Shown here: positions 33,341 through 40,454 of the stretch, in pieces
Position numbering within the stretch: position 1 is the stretch's first letter
Layout of the letters: every line of letters starts with the position of its first letter
Assembly: GCA_963640855.1 (NCBI GenBank)
Contig: CAVIAJ010000011.1
Coordinates: 1 to 45,273, forward strand
Direction: 5' to 3'
Source of the DNA: Methanarcanum sp963640855
Lineage (GTDB): Archaea; Thermoplasmatota; Thermoplasmata; Methanomassiliicoccales; Methanomethylophilaceae
DNA: 45,273 nucleotides
Notes under the pieces: model-generated
The model's input: only the letters and a program-made list of their open reading frames with translations
What the model was told of the DNA's origin: nothing
Databases searched by the model: none
Translations under genes and position numbers: made by a program

Positions 33341-33997
33341 TCATTCCGTATCGACGAAGATCGAAAGACAGAGATTTCTGTCTAATGCAACCGTTGTTCC
33401 GCCTACGGCGACAACACGTGCACCCATGTCGGAGATCTTCGAATCCAAAACGACTTTGCGGCCGGGAACGAATCCCATGGAAACGAGTCTTCTGACTGTC
33501 ATCGTATCGCGGTTTGAAATGTACGAAATAACACCCGAATCTCCGGGATTCATATCCGCGAGACATACGGAAATTTTCTTTATTCCCATCTTGGAATCGC
33601 AGGGTTCGGGACATGTGTCGCAGTCGCCGTCAACCCGGTTGCCTGTCATCTGACACATCTTCAGTGCCGCGTCTTCGCTCATGGAATGTTCGAAAGCACA
33701 CGCGTTGTCATGTGCGGATTGGTGATCCACTTCGAGAATATCCGTAAGGAATCTTTCCATGATGTGGTGTTTCCTTCTGAGATTCTTTGCAGCCGCAATT
33801 CCCTCTTCGGTGAGAGACACTCCTCTGTATCTTTCGTAATTGACAAGCCCTTCTTTACTGAGGGTCTTGAGCATCTCGGTGACACTCGCAGGGGCGACAC
33901 CCATATAATTCGCAATTTCCGTTGTCTTGACGGTTCCTACACCGTCGGTGAGACGCAGGATGTTGATGAGATAATCCTCGCGGTTGTCTGTGCTCAT
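33341..33997 (-). CDS. DtxR/MntR-type iron-dependent regulator with fused FeoA domain
   Basis: A 218-residue regulator. Residues 5-65 form the winged helix (VAPASVTEMLKTLSKEGLV), 70-140 the dimer/metal domain with ligands Cys100, Glu103 and His104 (NACAFEH), and 145-215 an SH3-like FeoA domain. Between them lies a cysteine cluster, C115, C126, C129, C133 (GDCDTCPEPCDS), not part of the classic DtxR metal site. It probably represses itself and feoB when iron is plentiful. The ATG 33997 is embedded in one arm of an 11-bp inverted repeat; a TAAATATA box lies about 25 nt upstream, so the mRNA should be leaderless. Confidence 0.9.
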   Translation of the reverse strand: MSTDNREDYLINILRLTDGVGTVKTTEIANYMGVAPASVTEMLKTLSKEGLVNYERYRGVSLTEEGIAAAKNLRRKHHIMERFLTDILEVDHQSAHDNACAFEHSMSEDAALKMCQMTGNRVDGDCDTCPEPCDSKMGIKKISVCLADMNPGDSGVISYISNRDTMTVRRLVSMGFVPGRKVVLDSKISDMGARVVAVGGTTVALDRNLCLSIFVDTE

Positions 33998-34056
33998 TAT
34001 CCGTGGATACCCGTGACAATATATTTAATGTTGCCTAAAAAATCACACGGATAATG
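33995..34056. promoter_or_regulatory. Inverted repeat flanking the dtxR-feoB promoter
   Basis: CATTATCCGTG (33995-34005) and CACGGATAATG (34046-34056) are perfect 11-bp complements bracketing the TATA box (about 34018-34026). A TTAGGC element (rc of GCCTAA, about 34033-34038) inside resembles half of an iron box. The outer arms could be paired operators for looping or binding by the regulator. Confidence 0.5.
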
Positions 34057-34067
34057 AGCTGGCAGTT

Positions 34068-34499
34068 TCATTCGTCGGACTCTTTGTTCTCTCCGAGTTC
34101 TTTGGCAGCCCTCCTGGCTTTCTTTTTCTCGGCTTTCTGCCTTGCGGCTTCTTCTTTGGCGAGTCTCACCTCTTCTTCGCGTGCGGCGGTTTCTTCGTTG
34201 TTCTTCTGACGCTCCGCCTCTCCGGCTTCTTTACGCTCGTCAATCTGTTTCTGAAGATCTTTTATCCTTACGGCACGTCCTTCGATATCGGTGAATGCAC
34301 CTTTGATTTCGTCTGCGGGTGTGAAAGAAGAGTCACTGCTGTAAAGATTCCAGTAGAACTGTCCGATAGCCATAAGCTGTTCGTCGATTGCATCCTGTTC
34401 CGCTTTCACGGAATCGGAAAGCTGTTTTACATCGGATTTCTCATCCCTGCTGCTCTTGCGGTTGTCGAGGGCGTTGTTCAGTTTGTTCATGAATCCCAT
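34068..34499 (-). CDS. Coiled-coil protein of unknown function
   Basis: 143 residues from ATG 34499, which has GGGAGGAT just upstream. The middle carries a short structured piece (LMAIGQFYWNLYSS), and residues 75-140 form a long, extremely charged helix rich in Glu, Lys, Arg and Ala (EETAAREEEVRLAKEE), a coiled coil or single alpha-helix. No signal peptide. Such proteins may be scaffold or cytoskeletal-like, but nothing specific can be said. It stands alone between the regulator and the riboflavin operon. Confidence 0.7.
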   Translation of the reverse strand: MGFMNKLNNALDNRKSSRDEKSDVKQLSDSVKAEQDAIDEQLMAIGQFYWNLYSSDSSFTPADEIKGAFTDIEGRAVRIKDLQKQIDERKEAGEAERQKNNEETAAREEEVRLAKEEAARQKAEKKKARRAAKELGENKESDE

Positions 34500-34615
34500 G
34501 TTATCCTCCCTTACTGAACAGAGTAATGTCAATCTACCGATATAAATCTGAACACGGTTCTTTCAACTCATAAAATAAATTTCAACCAAAAAAGTTGTAA
34601 TAAGATAATGTTATT

Positions 34616-34646
34616 TTTATATACCGTCGGTACACGGTGCAAGGTG
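34616..34646 (+). promoter_or_regulatory. Promoter and ribosome-binding site of the riboflavin operon
   Basis: TTTATATA (34616-34623) with expected start near 34645; AAGGTG at 34641-34646 is spaced 8 nt from ATG 34655. No FMN riboswitch-like fold is seen, as expected for archaea, where a CTP-dependent kinase/repressor can control this pathway. Confidence 0.6.
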
Positions 34647-34654
34647 TGACACTT

Positions 34655-35350
34655 ATGGGCATCGAAAGAACTTTGGAGGATATCAGGAACGGTAAGATCG
34701 TACTCGTCTACGATTTCGATGACAGAGAGAAGGAGACGGACATGACAATCGCCTCGGAGTTCATTACTCACGAAACGCTCAGAACGTTCAGGAAAGATGC
34801 GGGAGGATTGGTCTGTACGACAACACCGTACGCTCTTGCGAAGAGTGTCGGACTTCCTTTTATGAGCGATGTTTTCTGGGACGATGAAAAATACCCCGTT
34901 CTGAGGATGATGTCTCCGAATGATATTCCTTATGATAATACAAAATCATCATTCGGTGTTACGATTAATCACAGAAAAACATACACCGGAATCACGGATA
35001 ATGACAGAGCTCTCACAATCAGGGAATACGTGAAAACAATTTTCCAGGATGCTTCTCCCGATAAAATACGCAATGACCTGGGAGAGAACTTCAGGGCACC
35101 CGGACACGTTCACCTTCTGAACACATGCGAAGTTCCCCTTGTCAACAGGAAAGGCCACACGGAACTTACCAACGCACTGATGGTTATGGCAGGTGTGAAA
35201 CCTTCCGCAACAATCTGCGAAATGATGGGTGACGACGGTAACTCCGAGAAGAAAGTCAACACGATGAAATACGCCGAAGAACACAACCTGTCGTTTGTAA
35301 CAGGTGACGAAATCATCGAAGCGTGGAAGAAATTCACGGAAAAGGAATGA
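34655..35350 (+). CDS. ribB: 3,4-dihydroxy-2-butanone 4-phosphate synthase
   Basis: A 231-residue RibB that turns ribulose 5-phosphate into the four-carbon unit of riboflavin. The Mg2+-binding acidic loop VYDFDDREKETDM and the TTPYALAKSVGLPFM and GHTELTNALM (T-E-x-A/T-x-D/L) blocks are visible; Cys in GLVCT is conserved. ATG 34655 has a proper ribosome-binding site; a GTG at 34637 is less likely. First gene of the operon ribB-ribL-ribC-ribH; its TGA overlaps the next start region. Confidence 0.95.
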   Translation: MGIERTLEDIRNGKIVLVYDFDDREKETDMTIASEFITHETLRTFRKDAGGLVCTTTPYALAKSVGLPFMSDVFWDDEKYPVLRMMSPNDIPYDNTKSSFGVTINHRKTYTGITDNDRALTIREYVKTIFQDASPDKIRNDLGENFRAPGHVHLLNTCEVPLVNRKGHTELTNALMVMAGVKPSATICEMMGDDGNSEKKVNTMKYAEEHNLSFVTGDEIIEAWKKFTEKE

Positions 35351-35352
35351 TC

Positions 35353-35778
35353 ATGGTCCGTGTGATGGCCTCCGGAGTGTTCGATATAATCCATACGGGT
35401 CATATCTCATATCTTGAACAGGCCAAAGCATTCGGCGATGAGTTGTATGTGGTGGTTGCAAGCGACGACACCGTGAGGAAGAGAAAACATGAACCTATCA
35501 CTCCTCAGGAAATGAGGGTGAAGATCGTTTCTTCCTTAAAACCCGTAGATTATGCAATTCCGGGAAGAGACGGAGATATGTTCTCCGTACTGAACGAAAT
35601 AAAACCGGATATAATCGTATTGGGTTTCGATCAAAACTTCGATGAAAAGGAACTTTCCGGAGAATTGAAGAAAAGAGGATTCGGCATCGAAGTGAAACGT
35701 GCGGGACGTTCCGCGGACGATTTGGCTGCGACAAGAGCAATCGTGAAGAAAATACGTGAAAGAGGCGACCTGAAATGA
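35353..35778 (+). CDS. ribL: Archaeal FAD synthetase (nucleotidyltransferase)
   Basis: A 141-residue cytidylyltransferase-like enzyme with MASGVFDIIHTGHISYLEQAKAFG (HxGH motif shown as IIHTGH) and RKRKHEPITPQEMR. RibL transfers AMP from ATP to FMN, making FAD, and is specific to archaea. ATG 35353 is chosen because homologues start at this point and AGGA lies 6 nt upstream; an ATG at 35347 overlapping the ribB stop is also possible. Its end overlaps ribC by 4 nt. Confidence 0.93.
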   Translation: MVRVMASGVFDIIHTGHISYLEQAKAFGDELYVVVASDDTVRKRKHEPITPQEMRVKIVSSLKPVDYAIPGRDGDMFSVLNEIKPDIIVLGFDQNFDEKELSGELKKRGFGIEVKRAGRSADDLAATRAIVKKIRERGDLK

Positions 35779-36248
35779 AAACCATCGGAATAGCGGATAC
35801 AACGTTTGCGAGATACGATATGGCGGCATCTGCGATTGACGAACTGAAAAAAACAGGTACCGGATTTAAGATAGTAAGGCGTACGGTACCTGGATTCAAG
35901 GATCTGCCTGTTGCATGTAAGAAACTCATCAAAGAGGACGGATGCGACATATGCATAGCATTGGCGATGCCCGGGCCTATGGCTAAGGACAAAACATGCG
36001 CACATGAAGCGTCGACGGGACTGATTTTATGTCAGCTGATGACGGACACTCACATTATCGAAGTGTTTGTCCATGAGGATGAGGCTAAAGATGAGAAGGA
36101 ATTAGAATTCCTTGCGGACAGCAGAGCGAGAGAACATGCAGTCAATGTATACGATCTGCTCTTCCGTCCGGAATCGCTGACAAAACGTGCAGGTACAGGA
36201 TTGAGACAGGGTTTTGCGGATGCGGGACCCGTAAGACAGAAGAAGTGA
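35775..36248 (+). CDS. ribC: Riboflavin synthase, archaeal type
   Basis: A 157-residue archaeal riboflavin synthase, related to lumazine synthase rather than to bacterial RibE. It dismutates two lumazines to riboflavin. Cues are GIADTTFARYDM at the N-terminus, RRTVPGFKDLPVA, ALAMPGPMAKD and CAHEASTGLI. Overlaps ribL (ATGA), and ends 4 nt before ribH. Confidence 0.95.
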   Translation: MKTIGIADTTFARYDMAASAIDELKKTGTGFKIVRRTVPGFKDLPVACKKLIKEDGCDICIALAMPGPMAKDKTCAHEASTGLILCQLMTDTHIIEVFVHEDEAKDEKELEFLADSRAREHAVNVYDLLFRPESLTKRAGTGLRQGFADAGPVRQKK

Positions 36249-36252
36249 TGAT

Positions 36253-36663
36253 ATGGCGAAATACAAAATAGGAATGGTAGCGGCCGAATTCAACTATGAG
36301 ATTACGTCTCTTATGGCCGCAAGGGCGGAAGCGGAAGCGGAATTCCTCGGAGTGGAGATCGTGAAGAAGATCATGGTCCCCGGAGTGTTCGAGGTTCCGT
36401 TGGCAGTGAAGAAATTGGTTGACGATCCTGAAATTGACGCAGTGATTACGATCGGTGCGGTTATTGAAGGTGAAACTGAACACGATGAGGTTGTTATGGG
36501 ACAGGCCTCGAGGAAGATTATGGATCTTTCACTTGAATCCGGCAAACCTGTTGCGTTCGGACTGACAGGACCGGGAATGACCGAGCTCCAGGCGATGGAC
36601 AGAATCGAGAAGGGTGCTCAGGTTGTCGATGCGGCTGTCAAGATGCTGCAGAGGCTTAAGTGA
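36253..36663 (+). CDS. ribH: 6,7-dimethyl-8-ribityllumazine synthase
   Basis: A 136-residue lumazine synthase that condenses the RibB product with the pyrimidine precursor. Visible parts: GMVAAEFNYEIT, VPGVFEVPLAVKKL, GAVIEGETEHDEVV (catalytic His in the ETEHDEV motif) and PVAFGLTGPGMTE. Family length is about 135-155. Last gene of the operon, followed by a strong hairpin. Together the operon makes riboflavin and FAD, needed for flavoenzymes and precursor to F420-independent pathways. Confidence 0.96.
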   Translation: MAKYKIGMVAAEFNYEITSLMAARAEAEAEFLGVEIVKKIMVPGVFEVPLAVKKLVDDPEIDAVITIGAVIEGETEHDEVVMGQASRKIMDLSLESGKPVAFGLTGPGMTELQAMDRIEKGAQVVDAAVKMLQRLK

Positions 36664-36672
36664 ATTTACCGG

Positions 36673-36697
36673 GGCCGTATCTGTTGTGGATACGGCC
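36673..36697 (+). terminator. Terminator of the riboflavin operon
   Basis: GGCCGTATC/GATACGGCC stem with a 7-nt loop, then TTGGGTTTTCTTTTTC. Confidence 0.75.
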
Positions 36698-36784
36698 TTG
36701 GGTTTTCTTTTTCAGATAAATTATTTTGAGTACTCCTTAACGTCGTTGTCATTTCACGTTAAAGTTAAGGGCATTGTTAAAGGA

Positions 36785-37553
36785 TTAAGCATCAAATCCT
36801 CCGCTGAGAATATATTCCTTTAGATTTTTCCGGATTTTTATATTCAGTTTATAATTTGGAATCTTCTCACCGGTTTTTGTTTCAAATTGTTCTTTCAATC
36901 TTCTTTTTGATTCTTCGCTGATGCTTTCGATTAATTTATCGAAACGATTGAATTCGTTGATATTTTCATCAGTGGGATGACTGTCGATGATGTTTTTCAA
37001 TTCGCCGGCATCTATTCCGAAATCTCTTGCAACACGATGAATCTCATCCATTTTTTTTATTGTTTTTATATCTTAGCAATAATTCTTTAAATGTCTCATT
37101 TTGTGAAACATACAGATTTCCTGTTGCAAGGTCATTGATAATTGCCGATGCGATTCCTTGATCATCTGCGGATAATAATGCAAATGAACGGGAAAGTTCG
37201 GCACGGAATTTCGCTACAGTCTCAGGATCTGAATCCTCCTGAACTACTTTGCAATACATATCAAATCTGGAATTTATGTAATCAAAATCAACCCGTTCTG
37301 TTGAATATTCCGATATTGATGTATCAATATCAAATGGGGGCATTGGATCCGGGCCAGGCCCATGGGTTCTACGAATCATCTCCTTATAACGGGTTTCTAA
37401 AATTTCGTATATTTCTTTTGTTAAATCAACATCAACAGATTCGCCATTTTCGAATAAATATTTCCGCTTCCCGAATCTGAAATCCTGTACGTAAGCCGCA
37501 TTGATTTTATGCCGAAGTTCTGGAATAACGATTTCCGAAATCGTTATTTTAAT
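36785..37553 (-). pseudogene. Remnant of type I restriction subunit HsdR (C-terminal domain, frameshifted)
   Basis: Two overlapping frames match consecutive parts of the HsdR C-terminus. The first (37553 down to 37044) includes LRHKINAAYVQDF, RYKEM, IDTSISEYSTERVDFDYINSRFDMY and LSADDQGIASAIINDLATGNLY; the second (37051 to 36785) continues with VARDFGIDAGELKNIID, NINEFNRFDKLI and LKEYILSGGFDA. They join at a run of eight A (minus strand), so a one-base slip breaks the gene. The helicase and nuclease domains that should precede are absent, and no start codon lies at the 5' end, so this is a decayed fragment. It shows that a type I system once stood here. Confidence 0.75.
37524..37548. repeat. 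25-nt palindrome at the 5' edge of the HsdR remnant
   Basis: AATAACGATTTC-C-GAAATCGTTATT: perfect 12-nt arms. It marks the truncated end of hsdR and is followed on the plus strand by TTTTAATTT. It could be a breakpoint feature, a terminator or an operator for the rightward gene. Confidence 0.5.
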
Positions 37554-37694
37554 TTACTGTATTTAATTTCATTTTGTGCACAAGATGTCTGCTCCCAGTC
37601 CGTTAATTTTTGATTAATTGTTTGTGTTGTTTGAAACATTTACATTCATTGGGGAAGTTCATTTAACTAAGAAAACTATTTCGAAACCGATACA

Positions 37695-38624
37695 ATGCAG
37701 CTGACTGCCCTTCAACTGTCGAAGAAAATTCTGGAAGAGACTTTGCAACCTATGGGTCCGATTGAAATTTGGGATTATGCAGTAAAGAAAGGACACAATA
37801 CTTCTTCGAATCTGCACGGAAAAACACCGTGGAACACAGTTGGTGCTCAGATATACACAGACATTCAGAGAAAAGGCGAAGGCAGCAGTTTTGTAAAAAT
37901 ATCTTCCCGCGGTCAGAAATTCGGATTAAGAGGAGTCGATTATTCAAAATCAATTAATTCCGTCATGTCCGATGAAAGCTCGGAATCAAAGGTTTTGGAA
38001 CGCGATCTCCATCCGCTTTTGGTAGCATTCGTAAATTCCAATAATCATTTCCTCGGACACACAAAGACGATACATCACGAAGGTTCCAAGAAATCCACAA
38101 AGAATGCAGAAATGTGGATGCATCCTGACCTTGTATCCGTCCGTCTGCCGTTTGACGACTTTTCCAACCAGACAATTACACTTGCAAAGAATTCCGGAAT
38201 CAATACGATAACGGTGTTTTCATTCGAGATGAAACGCGAAATTGTCGGCAGCAACGTAAGGGAATTCTATTTCCAGGCGGTTTCAAATTCATCTTGGGCC
38301 AATGAGGGTTATCTCGTAGCACCGAAGATAAGCGAAGACGCTATGGAACAACTCACGCGTCTGAATTCTTCTTTCGGTATCGGAGTTATAAAACTCGATA
38401 CAGACGATGTCTATCAGTCCGAAATTCTTCTTCCGTCGAAATTTAACGATTTAGATGTCGGTATGATTGAAGTTTTGAGTGATATCAATGGAGATTTCAG
38501 AAAATTCGTCATAACAATCAATGATTCTATGCAGGTCGGACATTTCGTCGACGACGGTTACGATCACGTTATGGATGATGCGGAACTTGAAGAATATCTG
38601 AAAAAGAAGTTCCCGACCAGATGA
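37695..38624 (+). CDS. HARE-HTH domain protein with PD-(D/E)XK-type nuclease region (COG2958-like)
   Basis: 309 residues. The N-terminus (about 1-75: LSKKILEETLQPMGPIEIWDYAVKKG, TPWNTVGAQIYTDI) is a HARE-HTH winged helix, often found in restriction and chromatin proteins. The rest holds ERDLHPLL, HPDLVSVRL and, about 30 residues on, FSFEMKREI; the D...ExK arrangement fits a PD-(D/E)XK nuclease core. COG2958-type proteins lie in restriction islands, sometimes as stand-alone endonucleases for modified DNA (inference). Located between the HsdR remnant and the transposase-like remnant. The 140-nt spacer before it is A/T-rich with no other gene. Confidence 0.72.
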   Translation: MQLTALQLSKKILEETLQPMGPIEIWDYAVKKGHNTSSNLHGKTPWNTVGAQIYTDIQRKGEGSSFVKISSRGQKFGLRGVDYSKSINSVMSDESSESKVLERDLHPLLVAFVNSNNHFLGHTKTIHHEGSKKSTKNAEMWMHPDLVSVRLPFDDFSNQTITLAKNSGINTITVFSFEMKREIVGSNVREFYFQAVSNSSWANEGYLVAPKISEDAMEQLTRLNSSFGIGVIKLDTDDVYQSEILLPSKFNDLDVGMIEVLSDINGDFRKFVITINDSMQVGHFVDDGYDHVMDDAELEEYLKKKFPTR

Positions 38625-38689
38625 AACGGTTGTAGTGTCCACCGAAAACCCATTAGCACTGTTCTGTACGTCCATGTTCCGTTTTTTCT

Positions 38690-39000
38690 ATCCCGAATTT
38701 AGGACGAAAACAGCAGAATCCATATCCGAAGGGCTGTGCTCATTCTCACTTACGGTTTTCTCCAGGAAGAACGGCGGATAGAGGAGGGTTTGGAGTAACT
38801 ATAGGTCGACAATCAGGGCATTATGGGAAGAGAAGAGCCTGTTTCCGTGCCGAAAACACCGGACAGGCGGTTCTCAATATGTTTGCGACGTTACTGATGA
38901 CAGGAAAATCCAATGTAAAGAGAATCTGTCAGCTGATACCGTAACGATTTATTCCATGAGTGTCAGACTCAAGTTTCACATCGAAATTGACCAAATTTAC
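38690..39000 (+). pseudogene. Possible transposase remnant
   Basis: The 381 nt after the HARE-HTH gene hold no intact gene. One frame reads GRQSGHYGKRRACFRAENTG then QAVLNMFATLLMTGKSNVKR to a stop, continuing after stop codons with RFIP, VSDSSFTSKLTKF. This recalls the N-terminal helix-turn-helix of an archaeal IS transposase ('fRaxNxxxAvlnmxxxLmxGxSnxkRI'). Family assignment is uncertain and no terminal inverted repeats were found. Confidence 0.3.
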
Positions 39001-39005
39001 TGAAA

Positions 39006-39785
39006 TCAATATCCAATCACATCTTTTTCAATCTCATCCAACACCGATTTCGGCAGTTGTTCCATATCCAAAACATATGCCGCATTCAAACGCGGGTTGA
39101 AGATTCCGATTTTCTTCAGTTTCCTGTATTCAGGCACTGTAGAATGATGCGCCATCAGATAATAGATCGCAACCTGCAATGTGTTGTAGATTGTAGGCTC
39201 ATTCTTTGAGACTTTGAAATCCCAGACGGTATCCTCAGTAGTAAAGTCACCGTCACCGTTCACAATTATGTCAGTATAGCCTCCGGGGAATTTCGGGCAA
39301 TCCGAAGTAACCGGTCCGAACTGTCTGAAGAACGTCGCAGCACGTTTAACCATCGTGCGAACATTTTCACAGGTTTCCTGATCGGGAACGGCATCGCAGG
39401 GATCTCCGAATCCCCTTGTCCCCGCTCTGTAGACCTGATCAAACCAAACAAGTCTGCATGCATTGAGAATTGAATTGTCATCAAGCCCTTTGATGTCGGA
39501 AAGATATAATTCGGCCTCACTTTTTCTGTTGCACAGTTCCGCGCCCAAAATACTGATTTTAAACGCTTCCGATGCCGATGCACCCTGATCCATGCGCGTA
39601 AGGTAATCGACAACCATGCCCATAGTAGTCGGAGCAATCGATTCACGGTACAATTCAATGCCGTCATTGAATCCGAATCTTTCCATTGTTTTCGGATTGA
39701 TGTATCCGCCTCTGGGTTGCTTAACACTTTTAACTCTTGACGTTACGGTGAACGTTTCTTTTCTGTCCGTGACTATTTTAGTCAT
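39006..39785 (-). CDS. PD-(D/E)XK nuclease family protein with captured N-terminus
   Basis: 259 residues. The family block is intact: FTVTSRVKSVKQPRGGYI at the start, a central GADLC-like helical region, then FPGGYTDIIVNGDGDF followed by TEDTVWDFKVSKNEPT (Asp ... Asp-Phe-Lys, the PD-(D/E)XK pattern), HTLQ-like NTLQVAIYYLM and IFNPRLNAAYVLDM. The first nine residues, MTKIVTDRK, are identical to those of the MFS exporter at 29.7 kb; they and the promoter come from the 696-bp patch, and the family-specific sequence resumes at ETFTVT in frame. The native start was therefore replaced. ATG 39785 has AAGGAG 8 nt ahead. It lies in a defence island; a nuclease role against foreign DNA is inferred. Confidence 0.75.
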   Translation of the reverse strand: MTKIVTDRKETFTVTSRVKSVKQPRGGYINPKTMERFGFNDGIELYRESIAPTTMGMVVDYLTRMDQGASASEAFKISILGAELCNRKSEAELYLSDIKGLDDNSILNACRLVWFDQVYRAGTRGFGDPCDAVPDQETCENVRTMVKRAATFFRQFGPVTSDCPKFPGGYTDIIVNGDGDFTTEDTVWDFKVSKNEPTIYNTLQVAIYYLMAHHSTVPEYRKLKKIGIFNPRLNAAYVLDMEQLPKSVLDEIEKDVIGY

Positions 39786-40454
39786 TTTACACACTCCTTT
39801 GGAAGAGCAATCTCTTTCTGTATATCAGATTTACCGACTCAGCGGTGTGCGAATACCGCGGTGATCGATTTATCGGATTTCTCTTCGATCCTTGCGAATC
39901 CGACTCTTTCGAACTGAACCATATCTTTCTTCTCATTAAGAAGAGATTTTTCCGCCAATCCTTCGAGAACGGTTCCGTCGGGCATGAGGATTTTCGCTTT
40001 TACGGAATCGCTTCCGACCCACTGAACGGCTTTGAATCCTTTTCTGAGGATGGAAACGTCCGTTCCTGCGTACGCAGCGGGTGTGCCGAAGTCGATGTTG
40101 CATAAGTCCTTAAGTCTGATTTTACCGGCTTCTCTGAACAATTCCGAGTCTTCCGACGAAAGGTAAACGATCCTGTCTCTGAGATCGTATTCCCTGAATC
40201 CTCTCTCGGGGTGATCGGGGTGCATGGGAGCTTTTCCGGTAATCGCTTCGGTTCCGCCGATGTCGTATTTCACGGGGTTGTTAACAAAGAAATACCTGTC
40301 GGATTCGGGGTCGATGATATCACGGTTCATCGCGAAGAGATTCTCCCATGAGAACTGAATGTCGATGGGTTTGATACCGCTCTCAACCCAGTATCTTCTT
40401 ATCGCTTCGGGCCTGATTCCTCTTCTCTCGAGTGCTCTTACGGTTCCGGTTCTT
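39759..40454. repeat. Ectopic copy of the 696-bp gltX/MFS junction segment
   Basis: Matches 29667-30362 throughout except C39807 for T29715. Left edge: within codon 9/10 of the nuclease gene, where both sequences share GACAGAAAA. Right edge: 17 nt inside the helicase gene's end. No insertion-sequence ends or target-site duplication flank it, so it looks like a templated or illegitimate insertion (or an assembly artefact). It lies between two genes of one operon and would place a terminator-free spacer plus a new promoter (box at 39819-39828) between them. Confidence 0.95.
39839..40454 (-). pseudogene. 3' fragment of gltX
   Basis: Carries the last 205 codons of glutamyl-tRNA synthetase (anticodon-binding barrel) up to the native stop, without the catalytic domain. 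An internal ATG (40330) could start a 163-residue piece, but no promoter is seen and no function is expected. Confidence 0.85.
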
